A stretch of 64,000 nucleotides of DNA. Origin: Nymphaea colorata (lineage: Eukaryota > Streptophyta > Magnoliopsida > Nymphaeales > Nymphaeaceae). The notes beneath the pieces were generated by a model. It saw only the letters and a list, made by a program, of their open reading frames with translations, made no database searches and was not told the DNA's origin. The position numbers and the translations under genes were made by a program. The DNA lies in NCBI RefSeq assembly GCF_008831285.2, contig NC_045139.1:12312704-12376703 (forward strand), given 5' to 3'. Positions 1 through 11,829 of the stretch are shown piece by piece (the stretch's first letter is position 1; each line of letters opens with the position of its first letter).

Positions 1-3000
1 CGATAGAGTGACCCTGAAAGAATACCCTGTTAAATAGGAGGTCCAATCACCAAATAGTGCAAAAAATGCAGAAATGGACACAAGTGAAGCAAAGAATCTC
101 TCAAAGCCAAAGTCAGGAGAATGTTAAAAAGAACACTGGTCGCCATGATAGTATGACTAAGGGTAAGGGCAGCATTGCCCCATCCTAATGTGTGTTTTAT
201 GTGTTGCATTGACTATTGGTTTAAAAATATGAAATGGGTGGATGAGTTATTGCCTAAAAATCATCTAGTCATGCTGCCCAGAACAGTACCTGATCACAAT
301 AGTCTAGTTTTGCATGCTTATAAAAGGAGGATTCACTTAACCGGTAAGTCAGTTTTTTGGTACTTTAACCACTAGACTTCCTAAAAAGAGTTTGAGAACA
401 TCATGAATAGGGTCTGAAAGTGCAGACAGAATGGATGTGCCATGATTAAATTGATACTAAGCAGGATAAACAAAATGATGCTATAAAACAATTGGATATT
501 AAGACACTATCATTTGTACATGCAAGTATCGACATGCTATGGCATGACCTAGCTATTAATCAAACAAGCATTGTAGGTAGCCTTGCTCCATAGCAGACAT
601 CAATAAAGAACTTGCCAAATTTTTTTTATCATGGAAGAATAATTTGGAATCAGATGTCAAGGATAAAATGGATGACAAAGGGAGATCTAAGCCAACCCAA
701 TCGGGGTGCTGCCAAGGACTTGTAGGGTATGTTTTTGTTAGTTCATGACCATTTGAATGACTTTCTTGGCATTCTACAGGGCACAAGCAAGCTCCTCACA
801 AAGATTAATGAGGCCTTACGGTGCTTAGGCTTGTTAGAGGATGTCACAATGGCGGATGTTGAGTAAGCAGTGAAAGGCACAAACATTTCCAAAGATTCAG
901 CTCCAGGCATAGACGGCTACCCTAGTTCTTTCTTTCAACGGTTGGTTCACAAGCAAAACTCAGTGTACAATGCCGTAAAGGATTTCTGCTTGTCTAGTGC
1001 ATAGTGAGGAACATCAATTGTACCCATATCACTTTCATCCTCAAGATCCAAAAAAACATGCATATTTGCAACCTTCGGTCAGTCTCTTTATGTAACATCA
1101 CTCTTAAGTTCATTATCAGGATCATGGTAGAGTGCATGCATCTCATTCTATCCATGATTATTTCTCCTAATCGAAGTGCATTCTTGTAAGGTAGGTGTAT
1201 TCATGATGCGTACTTGCTGATCCACAAGTCATCCATAGCTTGAGCTCGAGAAAGAGGAAATCAATGTGTATCAAGGTCAATCTCAACGAGGCATACGATA
1301 GAGTTAACTGAAGATTTCTCAAGGTGGCTCTCCAACATTAGGATTCTCAAGCATGTGGATCCAAATATCATGACTATGATCTCAATGGTGTTCATTACTC
1401 CGCTAATCAATGGAAGGGAAGGGGAGTGGTTCCAACCTAAGAGAGGGCTTCGATAGGGTGACCATCTTTCTTCATACCTATTCTTAACAATAATAAAAAT
1501 ATTTTCATGGAGCTTCACAAGGAAGCGGTACTTGAGACTATTGAGGCCACCTCACCTAGGAAGGAGATGTGAACTTTTTCAATTCATATTCTATGTTGGT
1601 AATGTTTTGGTATTTACTGAAGGAAGTAATAAGTCTATTTATGAACTGGTGTTGGCTATTAAAAGCTTTGAACAATGCTCGAGCATGCTTGAAAATGCTG
1701 AGAAAACCTCTTTCTTCAAACTTAATCTAATTGTAGAGAAGATCAGCAAGACAGTAAGAATTCATGGATGAAAACACAGAGAGCTTCTCACAAAATACTT
1801 ATGGCTCCCACTCTAGCTGGGAGCGATCACAAAAAGCTAATGCATTCAGCTCATCAGTAAGGTGGAGGCGAAACTAGCATAATGGAAGCAGCGATTTCTG
1901 TGGGGTGTGTTTGCCTAATCAAACATATGGTAGTTGGGATCCTAGAATATTGGAGTCTGGTATTCAAACCGCTGCTTAATGCTATCAAACATATTAAGCG
2001 TCTAAGTGCTAAGTTCTTATGGGGGGGATGGAGATGAAGGCGTGGATCGCATCAAGTCCAATGGGAAAGACTATGTTTACCTAGGAATGAGCATGGGATT
2101 AGAATAAGGATATTGGAAGATAGCAATAGAGTCTATCTCAAATACTTAGTGTATAATGCACTCACTTTTGACTCATTAGAGGCCTTGTTGGTGGGAAGGA
2201 AATATATATCCACCAAAGGCATGTGGACAACTCAAGCATTTTGAAATGGATCAGAGATAATATTTGCTGGAACCCGAAGCAAAGACTGAGTGAATTACTG
2301 GCTTGACGACTGGGCTAGTAGCCTTATCATCATGAATGTTCCTGCAAAACTGTACACTTGTTGAACCAGTCGTGCACCTATAAATTCATAAGATAATAGA
2401 GGACCAGGGAGAATGTCTCCTCAATTTTCTTCATAGATTTGATCTCAACCTCATGATGCCACCCTAGTTGGGTAATAGATCAAATGCACTCAAGTGGACC
2501 ACTGAGTCAGGTGAAAGCACTCAACCAATTTCTAGATTTGCCATATGAAATGTAATGAGGCACCAAGGCAACATAGAGGATTGAAGAAACACTTATGGTT
2601 GAGCAAAGGATACCCAGAAGCCCTCTGGCTCCACACATTGATGTGAAGGGAAACTCTCAATTGAAAACTGAATGCAACATTAGGCATGACATTAGTTTTG
2701 TGTTGTCATCTATGTCATGTCAATGTTGAAACAAAAAATTGAATGTCTTTGATTGCCCAGAAGCAAGACGACTTTGACATTTCAATATTCAGAACTTTGG
2801 CAAAAATCATCAATAGATTACACTGATGGATGGGGAAACACCTAGGGTCCAAAAGCTTGATGAAGGTCTAGAAGTCATTCTATCGTATCATCATATGGTT
2901 CTTGTGGAAGGTAAGAAACCAGTTAAAACATAGAGGAGAAAGTAAGTTAACTAACATTGGGCTCAATGCATGGGCCTATAATAAAGACTTTTTCTACTGG
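1..3000 (+). pseudogene. LINE-A: degraded L1-like retrotransposon ORF2
   Basis: Remnant of a plant L1-type LINE ORF2, which in life makes an endonuclease/reverse transcriptase for target-primed retrotransposition. Around 175-375 the + strand resembles the end of the endonuclease domain (a degenerate SDH motif reads PDHNS). Near 640-680 there is a counterpart of the SRIKWMTKGD block that precedes RT. Near 900-960 the RT entry motif APGIDGYPSSFFQ is readable. At 1,040-1,180 comes the CNLRSVSLCN block. Near 1,270 a NEAYDRVN block is readable, and at 1,585-1,610 the catalytic YADD reads YVGN, so both aspartates are lost. Around 2,000-2,150 the RT thumb (KFLWGG...LPRNEHG) can be read, and around 2,700-2,930 a zinc-knuckle-like zf-RVT block followed by IWFLWKVRNQ. 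Frames change many times and stops are frequent. The 5' part lies outside the window and the 3' end is not resolved. Family assignment is firm; exact limits are not. Confidence 0.8.
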
Positions 3001-4614
3001 ATCATCTTAATGTTTAGAGAAAAAAAAAATAGAACATGGTTAATCATATAAATCATGTGGGAAGGTTGGAGCTAGGGAAACAATGCATCCATGAGCATTC
3101 AAATTGTCACATGGAAGTGCAACAATGGTCTTAACGCTGTAGGGCTCATTAATTATGACAAGAAATATTTGTGTGGGATAGTTAAAGTCTTTCCCATAGG
3201 ACATAGATCAGGAAACCATTTTGCAGGGGTGCCTATAGGCCATTCACCCGAGTCAAATACAACCTCCCATAGGATGGAAGCCTCTAAAAGAAATATAGTC
3301 AAGTCATGATCTCTTAATGTTTTTGCTTGGTTTTCCCAAGTCCTCTAAGGAGGCTTGTGGCTTTTTGGTGGTGCTTTTGGCTCCCTAGTAGGGCCATTTT
3401 GCCCTATAAACACCATTCTTTGGCAACAAATTTAAAAGCCATGCCCAACAAAGGTTTTCCTAAACCATTTGTATGTTTACGTTGGGTGCATGCATGCCGG
3501 CATTTCATTGTGAAAGAGATTTCATCTCAAGAAATATGAGAAATGACATTTTTTTAGTACAGATCAAGTTTTACAGATGTGAAAATCAAAGCTTACAACC
3601 CAAACATTGTGACCATTAATTTTTAAAACTGTATTTAATTCAGAAGAAGCTAGGATCCTCCAGTCATCTATTCATCAGTGTGTCTCACACATACAACCTA
3701 ATCTAATGTTACATTTATAATTATGGGTGAGCAAGAGGTTAACAACCCATCGCTTAGAAAATATGCCAAAAGACCCCATATTCCTCCTACTAGACTCTTG
3801 TTACATTCATAATTCAAGTTTCTTCTAGGGGGTAGATGATAGTGGAGATCAATGTTGTTACGATATATCTCTATAAAGAGCCCGTATGTTGGCTCCTACA
3901 AAGGTTTTCATGTAAGCTTTTTCTTATTATTTTTTCAAGAAGAAAAGTTGGTTATAAAATTGAAATTTTAGAAAAATTGTACAAGGAGTTTGTCCTGTAA
4001 GATGACAAAATGTTTTGGAATTCCTTTTGCTATAGACTAGTGAAAATAAGCTCTTCTATGTTCCAAACAAAAGTTTCTAGCTACCAAAGGAATCAACATC
4101 CAAACAAATAATGCAATTTGTAACTTGAATTCTTTTCTCTTTTTGTTTCTTGTTTTCCTTTTTTTGTCTAGAACATATACTTCTCATTCTAAAGGTCCTT
4201 GCCATATATTACATCCAACTGGGTTTTTCTTCCCTAACTTATTTTTGATAAGTAGGCAATTGATAAGTGCACTCATAACTGTTTGCAATTAACAAATATA
4301 GCTCCACCATTAGCACTTTTAAGGTAAAGTCAATTGTTTGCTAGTCTTAACTTGATACAATTATCTACACTAAAAGGATACATGTGTGTCATGTCTTATT
4401 TTACGGGTTCTCATTCCATCCTAAGAAAAAAATCCTTATATATTGGATAATTTAACTTCAAAGGAGTAACATAAAAAATGTTGAATATAAGGTAGAAACT
4501 AGGAGCTAGGGTGAATGAAGATATGAGTAGCCCATGAGAAAAAAGTATACATGGTAAAAAGCATAAAACTACAATATCTCATATCAACATAATGCTAGCA
4601 CTCTGTAAATTGCA

Positions 4615-4671
<57 letters not shown>

Positions 4672-5850
4672 AAATTGCAAGCTCAAATGCTATGGTGACC
4701 ATGATATGACCTTCTAAAAAGGTCCCGTATTTGACAAAATTTGTTTCGGCTGCTGCGTAGAAAAAAGTACCTCCTCTTCATCTCATTGAGCACAAACACC
4801 ACCGAGCTGAGGAGCTTAGTATCGACTATCTCATTGCTAATCATGGTGGGACTCCATCTCTACAACAACTCATTTGTTACAGATGATTTTGATAATGGGG
4901 GAATGCTCGAGGAATCTGCCACTGCTACCACCACCACTTATGCAACATAAAGCCCTTGAGAAATTCGCCTACACGGTTGTTGCCAGAGAAGGAGTCAAGG
5001 AAGGGCCAGCAGGGCCCTTGCCCCACCAATTTTCGGTTGCATCACTCTAGAAACTAGGGAAGCAAGGGTAAACAAAGGGCATGCATAAGGTAAGGGCACA
5101 TGCTTCTCACCCCATCCCTCCTCACCTACTAAAAGGCTAGACCTTGTTGCTACCGTCCGAGGGAGAAGAATGTGTTAATTTTCTGTAACGTGTCATACAT
5201 TTTTATTACAAATCAGGCTTTTTTGCAACAAAGGCCCAACTACATTGATGTGCATGCCAAAATTGGACTGATAGTGCATGCTTCCCATGTGCTTAGCTTA
5301 TAATAGTGACATCTCTACCATGTCAGCATGAGAAATAAGATTGATACTGACATCCATGATCAGAGGACGTGTACCATGCGTATGTATGTATATTTCTTTA
5401 TTTTGCTTAATTTGCTTTCTAGTGCATCATAACAAGACCTTCTATACTTTCATTTTGTGGATGCAATGACATATTTATGTATGTATAATGTTGTTTTGGT
5501 ATGTCATATCAATGTATGTATTGTGTTATTTTGGTGTGGCGATACTATGTATATGGACCTTGATAAGACCTTCATGATATACACAACTTAGAAAGGAACA
5601 CATGAGTTCCTTGATCTTGACATTCACTCGGGAGCCTCCCTTCTCCGTCATTGTAATAACTTGTTTAAGAATAGCAGGTAATATGATTTCGTGGGGCAAA
5701 ATGAGTCTGCGATGGAGTGTGAGTCTGTGAACCCTAGGCAAGACGGGGAAGACAGACCAGAGCCACTTGATGCTCGGTAGGAAGAGACTTGGAATAGGAA
5801 GGCACCATGGGTTTCGGTGGTAGACTAGCTGGATAAACCGACATTGCACA
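3000..5850. other. Stretch without a recognised gene
   Basis: No coding region I can assign. The first few hundred bases may still be the tail of LINE-A (short open frames at 3,091-3,539 have no recognisable motif). Around 4,985-5,025 a segment with GGGCCAGCAGGGCCC resembles inner sequence of widespread plant non-autonomous hAT-like elements, but no terminal repeats were found. A long AT microsatellite lies at 4,617-4,667. Confidence 0.4.
4617..4667. repeat. (AT)n microsatellite
   Basis: About 25 uninterrupted AT dinucleotides. No flanking gene; a simple sequence repeat likely to vary in length. Confidence 0.97.
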
Positions 5851-5869
5851 ATATTCCAGCGGCATAGAT

Positions 5870-7100
5870 TGAGATGCTGGATGGGGGCCTAGTGGTATGC
5901 ATTGTAGCAATTGCTTACAAGAGAATGGTGGGGGCTTTCAGATATGCAACAATAGCAGGTTTAACGGTAAAAAACAATTGGTCGGGGATGGGTTACAAGT
6001 TTACCTCTGAAAGCCTACGCAAACAATGGGGAAATACTAAGAACCATAGTTTTTCGGTGATCGAAAATGGTCGGTCTATGATCAGGGTGGAATCAGAATC
6101 GGAAATACATATAGTGATGCAAAAAATGATCTAGGTGGTTTTCAGGAGAAGATCTGAAAATCAAGGAAGACAAGTCTGTAGAAATATGGGTTCAATTCCT
6201 GAACTTGCCGGTGGAGTTTTTGAACAAATATGCTTTCACATGAACAGCCAAGGCACTTGGTTGGTTTTCTTGGCCGAACACCGATGCACAAAGAAGTTGG
6301 GGAAGATGGAGTTTGCTCGGATACAACTAGGTCTCTATCCATTTTACCTTGCAATGTGAGAAATCTAGAATCTTTGCCCATAAGATCATCTATGAAATAA
6401 AATGTCTCATGCAAAAGATATATAGCGCTCACTCATAATGATTCAGTATGCAAAGCAACTAAAGGAGTGGCCCTTGTGTAGAGCAGTGAAAGTGATATCA
6501 GTCCATGTGCTACGTGAAGGTTTTGTAGAGATTTAGGGGGAAACAACGGCCTAGTGCATCAAGAATAAAAGTCACAAAATCTGAAAGCATCAAAACAAGA
6601 GTCTTCGCAACAACATCCAATTGTGGAGGTTGACTGCAGCATTAATGGCGGTGAAGGAGAGTCGTTTGCTCAAAGTTTCGGCAATAAGGGTCCTATTCAA
6701 CCTTAGGCCAGTAAAGGAGGTCATCAGGCCAGACCAAATCCTGGAGCGTCAACACCAAGTATGCCTGTGCACACCCTATCATTGAATCTTTTTTCTTGTC
6801 TTATTGCTAGTATAGAGATTAGGAAACTTGAGAGTGAATCGAAGTTTGCCTTCATGGCTATCATGGAAAAGGACTCAAAGAATAAGACCCAAAGAAGGAA
6901 AACAACTGTCAAGGCAAAGGGAAGAGGAAGGTGGTGGGCTCCAGGGAGGGGCGTGAAGTCTTTGACAAAGGCAAACTCAAAGGCCTTCTAAAGGACCTCT
7001 TAAATAGTCTTGATTTGGAGGAAGGTTGGATTATTACGAATCAGAAGAGAAGAAAAAGTCGAAGCAAAGAAGCTATACAAGTGCCCTCCTCAACCCAACA
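5870..7100 (+). pseudogene. LINE-B ORF1 remnant with DUF4283-like domain
   Basis: Nucleic-acid-binding ORF1 of a plant L1-like LINE, which packages the LINE RNA. Starting near 5,874 the frame reads a typical DUF4283 beginning, then after a stop near 6,132 a +1/-1 shifted frame gives the diagnostic centre: EIWVQFLNLPVEFLN (about 6,180-6,225), then AKALGWF and, further on, FARIQLG. These correspond to the family's 'vWvri.nLP.e.w' and 'yArv.vev' blocks. The 3' part (6,880-7,060) is rich in Lys/Arg codons, as expected for a basic linker. The ORF2 start follows at 7,179. At least one frameshift and several stops break it. The assignment rests on motif pattern and position directly upstream of a LINE ORF2. 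Confidence 0.7.
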
Positions 7101-7178
7101 ATAGGGGAATAAAGTGAACGTAGCTATGTTAGATGCAGCCAATCCCCATGTCGGCTAGGAGGAGGAAATGAGTGGATT

Positions 7179-8000
7179 ATGAAGTTGATATTTTGGAATG
7201 TGAGGGAAGTGGCGAGGGCTGCCACTTGACTAGACTTTGTAGCCCTCACTAATAACACTCGGCCCAATGTATGTTTTCTGTTAGATAATATTGGACAAGC
7301 TATTTGATGCTTGGCATATAGAGCTAGCAGGATAGAAGTTGCAACCAATGCTAATGCAGCAGATGATGTCACTAGAATCATGTGCCCTTGGTCGCCATCT
7401 AGCATTCGACCACTTTCATGGAATATTTTGAGGTGCTGGATTCTTGTGAGATGTTTTTCCATTGAATTTCAACGAAAAGTTTTGATAGCACGAGTGTATC
7501 TCTCAAATGATATGAGGAGCAAAACATGGGTGCTATTAGCGCTTGAAGATATCTTGAATGAAGATGATACTCCTATTAAATGTGAATGAGATTTCAATGC
7601 AATGTGGTCTAGGGAGGATAAAAGAGGTGTGCTTTCAAATAAAACCTCTTCACCAATTTAATGAATTTATTACTGGTTGCAAGTTTTGTGAAATCAAGAA
7701 CCAAATAGCCGTTTCACTTGGACAAAAAGAGGAAAGCGGAGATTTGGTGCAATGCAAATTGAATTGGGCTTCTGCTAACAGAGCATGGGAGAGCAATGGG
7801 GATTTGTCTATAGTGACAAAAGTACATAAGCAAAGCCTCGTCTGATCATAGAGTTGCTTTGGTTGACATTTTATCTCTGAATCTTCTTGTGAGGAAGAAG
7901 ACCAGGTTTCAATTTTGCAGAATATAAACTAAATCTCAAAAAACAAAAATTTGATTAAGGCAAAATAGGCGGTAGGGGCACTGGTGATCCTCTGGAGTCC
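7179..8000 (+). pseudogene. LINE-B ORF2: endonuclease region
   Basis: Begins at ATG 7,179 with MKLIFWNVRE, the usual start of a plant LINE APE-type endonuclease (the N in the WN motif is metal-coordinating in this family). ALTNNTRPNVCFLLDN follows with a stop before it, in place of the normal ETK motif region, so the catalytic Glu is not evident. The block around 7,550-7,600 reads a degraded GDFNA (CEXDFNAMWS after a shift), the endonuclease motif with the catalytic D-x-N. Several frame changes occur, so the enzyme cannot be produced. It is followed directly by the RT part of the same element. Confidence 0.7.
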
Positions 8001-8079
8001 CTTTGCCATAAACTCAACCATGTTGGGAGGAAGCTTAAGCATTAGAATTGGAATCACTATGGATTTTTGCCAGAGAAAA

Positions 8080-9360
8080 TCAAAACAGCTTCAAGAAAGT
8101 TTGGAGAGCTTGCAGCAACGGATAGAGATGAGGGAAGAAGAAACACAGGCTAAGGACCATTTTTTCAGACAGCAACTGTAAAGTTGCTATGAAATGCATC
8201 AAGCTTTTTAGTAAGATAAGGCCAAGATAGGGTGGCTTAGAGAGGAGACAGGAATACTCGATTTTTCCATAGAAGTTATGGTGATTGTAGGTAAGAGTCA
8301 CGACTTCATAAACAATATATTCAAGGCTACAACTGATTACTTTCATAATTTTCTTTGCAATGATAAGCAAAAGGAGCTCTTTTTAAAGATATGGAAGAGG
8401 GGCTTAAGGTGTCGATTGTAGAAAACAGACCTCTAGCTCAACATGTTACTATTGGGGAAATAAAAAAAAGCAGTTTAATAGTGATAGTGCGGCTAGTTCG
8501 GATGGCTTCCCTAACTATTTCTTCCAGAAATACTAGGATGTGGTAAAAAATGATCTTTCCAAAGTTGTGAACAAAGTTTTCAAAACTGGAAAAATGTCTA
8601 AGGAAATCAACCAGACGAACATCATGCTCCTACCCAAATTTGGTAGGGCTGAGAAGATTGAAGACTTTAGACTTAATGCTTTGTGCAATAGTGTGTACAA
8701 AATCATTTCCAAAATTATGGTATGTAGGATGAGAAACAACTTAGCCATAATCATTGATGCTAGTCAAGGTGCTTTCCTTCATGAAAGGCATATCTACGAA
8801 ACGTAGGGTTTGACTGATTGGATCAATAACAGCAATAAAGAGATAGTGTGTCTAAGTTGGATCTCTCCAAAGCATATGATAGGTTATCATGGCCTTTCGT
8901 TTAGAGCAGCCTTAGAGCTATGGGGTTTGATGCGTGTTGTATCCAAAAAAATTAAGAAATATGTGCAGTCTACTTTCTTCTCCATCCTAGCTATTGGAAT
9001 GGAGAGCACCCATTTTGACCTACGAGGGGTTTGACACAAGGGTACCCTCTATCCCCATACCTATGTCTTATTGTTATGGAGGCTTTCACTTGATGGTTTA
9101 AATATTTGGCTAATAGTGGGGCAATTAGAGTGCCGAGAGGTCCTCATGGATGCTCCTTTGAGGGGATCATTATGTATGCAGATGATGTACTAATTTTATC
9201 TTACGTTGAGATGTGTTATATGAACAGGTTTCAGGAATTCTTGGATGAAGTGAGAAGAAGCTCGGGCTTACCAAGCAACAAAGAGAAATCCAAGCTGCTT
9301 GGCATCAACATAACTGATGAGAAGAGTCTCCAATTGACAGAGTGGCTGGGCTGAAAGAAA
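8080..9360 (+). pseudogene. LINE-B ORF2: reverse transcriptase domain
   Basis: RT of an L1-type LINE. Readable in order on the + strand: SSDGFPNYFFQKY near 8,490-8,535; INQTNIMLLPKFG at 8,609-8,645; the DFRLNALCNSVYKIISKIM block at 8,662-8,718 (family consensus DFRPISLCN..YKIISK); a QGAF..ERHIYET stretch ending at a stop near 8,804; LSKAYDRLSWP in a shifted frame near 8,862-8,895 (the Asp of motif A is present); and the catalytic YADD in IMYADDVLILS at 9,170-9,205, intact. Thus both catalytic motifs survive although stops and at least two frameshifts separate them. Continues into the C-terminal part. Confidence 0.85.
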
Positions 9361-11110
9361 GATAGTTTCCCTTCTCTTTATTCAGGCCTTCTTCTCACCA
9401 AAGGGAGGCTGTTGAACAGGATGTGCTGCCAGTATTGAGCAGGTGGAAAAAAAATAGCAGGCTGAAAAACTGACCTCCTTTGATATGGGGGTAGGTTGTG
9501 CCTAATCAACTACAGCGTGAACTTGTTAATTACTGGATGCAAGTGTCTAAACTGCCCTAGTCCATCATATACAAAATAGAGAAACTTATGAGTAATTTTC
9601 TATGAGCGGTAGGTGGCAATGAAAGGAGGAAGTGTCTTTTGATTGCTTGGGCGTAACTTTGTGCTCTGATTGAAGAGGGAGGGGTTAGTGTGATACAACT
9701 TCATGACTAGAATAGGGCCCTACTTGTAAGTTAAGCATGCCATTTGATCAACACTAATGCTGGCGTGTGGAAGTGGTTTCATGGCAGGTACTTCAATAGA
9801 GGTAAATGGCTTTGGTCAGTAGGGAGTAGCTAGAAAGGTGGGTGCTGCTATCATAATATGGGATGGGGTTGGACTCTCATCTAAAACAAAATCAAATGGA
9901 AGATAGAAGATGGCTGCAAAGTCCTCCTTTGAACTGATAACTGGCTTGGCACTTTCATGATTGACAAATATAGAGAGCGAGCTCAAGGAAGGGCGAGTAT
10001 GGATCTTCAAATAAGCCTACTAGAAGCATTAGTGAGAGATCCGAGTAGTGTGCAGAAGCTTGTGCAGGAAGTGCTTGTCCTTCAAAGTTGGACTTTTTTA
10101 GAGACCATGGATCATTTAGTCTGGTCTACAAAGGAATCTACTCCACTGTGAGCAGGTTTGTTTTACAAAGAAACAAGAGTTTCTGGTCCTTGAGATAAAT
10201 GAAAATATGAAATCTGGAATCCTAAAGCTCTGCCTAGGGCTAATTGGTTCTTGTATATCGCCTGTGCTAATAGAATGCCAACGCATGATAACCTCAAACG
10301 TTTTGGAGTGACTCTTGCTAATGTCTATTGGCTATGTTGGTGCCAAGAAGAAAACAATACCAACCTTTTCATCAAATGCAACATTGTCGTAAAGGTATGA
10401 CAATTAATCTCTCCGCAGTTTGGTAAGCCGACGGTGCCATGGAGGCACGTTAGCATAACATTCTAACAATGGCTGCAAGTCAAATTCAAAGCCAAGTGGT
10501 TATAGACGTGCTAGCGCATATCCTTTGCAATGGTGATTTGGAAACTTTGGAGGGAAAGAAACGAAATCCTGCATGAGGATTGGAAGGGTCAGGGGATTTG
10601 CAATCTGCCCCAAGTCATTTGGCCCAACTCTATAAAACTATTCAGAGCATTGAATTGGAAGGATGAGGACAAAGTGATTTTAGAAGTGTGGCTGCAAAAA
10701 ATTGTGATTAGATAAAAGAAGCCTGGCCAACTTTTTCATAATTCACTCTTCATTATCTCCCATAGTGCAGGAAGGTGGAAATGGATTAGTGGTTTGTTTT
10801 TTCTTCATGAAGAAAGGCAGATGCGCGGCTGGCGTAGAATTGCCTGTGGTGGCCAAGACTCAGTGGTATTTTTGCTCTTGCAGTGGGGAATGGACTTCGT
10901 GACAGCGATTGACCACAGGCTCCATATCCTCTCCAACAACACAAGTTGGAAAGGAAGACTCAATAACATGCTAAATGGCAACAAAAAATGGCCAGGCAAG
11001 TCTGTCTCATTTTTCCATCTCATGTTTATCTCCAAGGAAGGGATCTCCTTCAAAGTAAGGAAAGTCTTGATGAATCACATAGACTCTAACTGCATATTTG
11101 ATAATTGTCA
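9360..11110 (+). pseudogene. LINE-B ORF2: C-terminal part with zf-RVT and RNase H-like end
   Basis: Around 10,200-10,400 the frame gives WFLYIACANRMPTHDNL followed by CWCQEENNTNLFIKC, the zinc-binding zf-RVT knuckle typical of plant LINEs, with the His replaced by Asn. At 10,530-10,715 comes the conserved WKLWRERNEI... region after the knuckle. From 10,780 a further segment shows a pattern like a plant LINE RNase H domain: an ALxxGL-like LLQWGMDF, a degenerate IETDS-like ILSNNTS, then LNGNKKWPGK. RNase H catalytic residues are not all present. Interrupted by stops. Domain order matches L1 elements of plants that carry an added RNase H domain. Confidence 0.65.
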
Positions 11111-11119
11111 AGCATGTTG

Positions 11120-11193
11120 TTGCTTTTCTCTGTAGCTCTTCGAGGAAGTCGCCATGTTGCTTTTCTCTGTAGCTCTTCGAGGAAGTCGCCATG
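11120..11193 (+). repeat. 37-bp tandem duplication in LINE-B 3' region
   Basis: Two adjacent identical 37-base units (11,120-11,156 and 11,157-11,193), each beginning TTGCTTTTCTCTGTAG and ending with GTCGCCATG. The exact identity suggests a recent event relative to the decay of the surrounding LINE, or a retained family feature. Confidence 0.95.
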
Positions 11194-11299
11194 CCACTGA
11201 GTTGGTTTCTGGTTTTGTTTTTTGGGCTAGTTTTGTAGTGACAGGGTGATGCCACTAGGTGCCCGTCTGGGGTCTTTTTGTTGCTTAATGTTTTGGATC

Positions 11300-11396
11300 C
11301 CTTGTATTTTCTTGTACAAACCATTTTTTGCTAATAAATGATGGGAGCCTACCTCCCAACTATCCTTCAATTGAAACCTGTTCAAGAAAAAAAAAA
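11300..11396 (+). mobile_element. LINE-B 3' end with poly(A) tail
   Basis: The sequence TTTGCTAATAAATGATGGGAGCC followed by CTACCTCCC and a run of ten A's (11,387-11,396) is the kind of 3' end found on plant LINEs: a short 3' UTR with a GGGAG/CTCCC inverted pair and an A tail. It sets the right-hand end of the element that starts near 5,870. I did not find a convincing target-site duplication. Confidence 0.6.
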
Positions 11397-11574
11397 GGTG
11401 AAACCAAGTTAAAAAAAAAAAGACACAGAACGGCTAGAGTATGGGCGTCGGAGCTCATCTGCACCATTTCACCAGGAAAACCAGAGAAGGTCCTAGCGTG
11501 CTGATAGTGTTGGCTGCCCCATTGTCCATTAAAAGGGCCCGACTCCAAGCTCTGCTGGCCTCGTCTTCTGCTGC

Positions 11575-11790
11575 GCCGATGGTGGCTGCCCCATTGTCCT
11601 CCCTTAAACCCTAACCCTAGAAACCCCGTGCGATCTTCTTCCAGCGGAACACGGGCCGCCGGAAATTGAGAGCCAAGGGGAGACGCCGTACCCCGTCTAC
11701 TTGTTCAACGGGGAGCAGCACCTCGACGTCGGGCACGTTAGGATTCATCACAGGAGCCAAACTGGTGTATATGTATATATGTGTGTGTGA
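11575..11790 (+). other. Possible gene fragment with telo-box-like leader
   Basis: A locally GC-richer patch. TTAAACCCTAACCCTAG at 11,605-11,621 contains the telo-box AAACCCTAA, often found near transcription starts of plant translation-related genes. Just after it, one frame is open for about 55 codons (ETPYPVYLFNGEQHLDVGHV lies near 11,675-11,734) before entering an AT-rich stretch. I do not recognise the peptide. Codon texture is unlike the surrounding AT-rich DNA, so this may be the first exon of a gene or a captured fragment. No start or splice site can be fixed. Confidence 0.25.
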
Positions 11791-11829
11791 GATAAACGAC
11801 AAATAAATCAAAATAAAACACAATACCCA

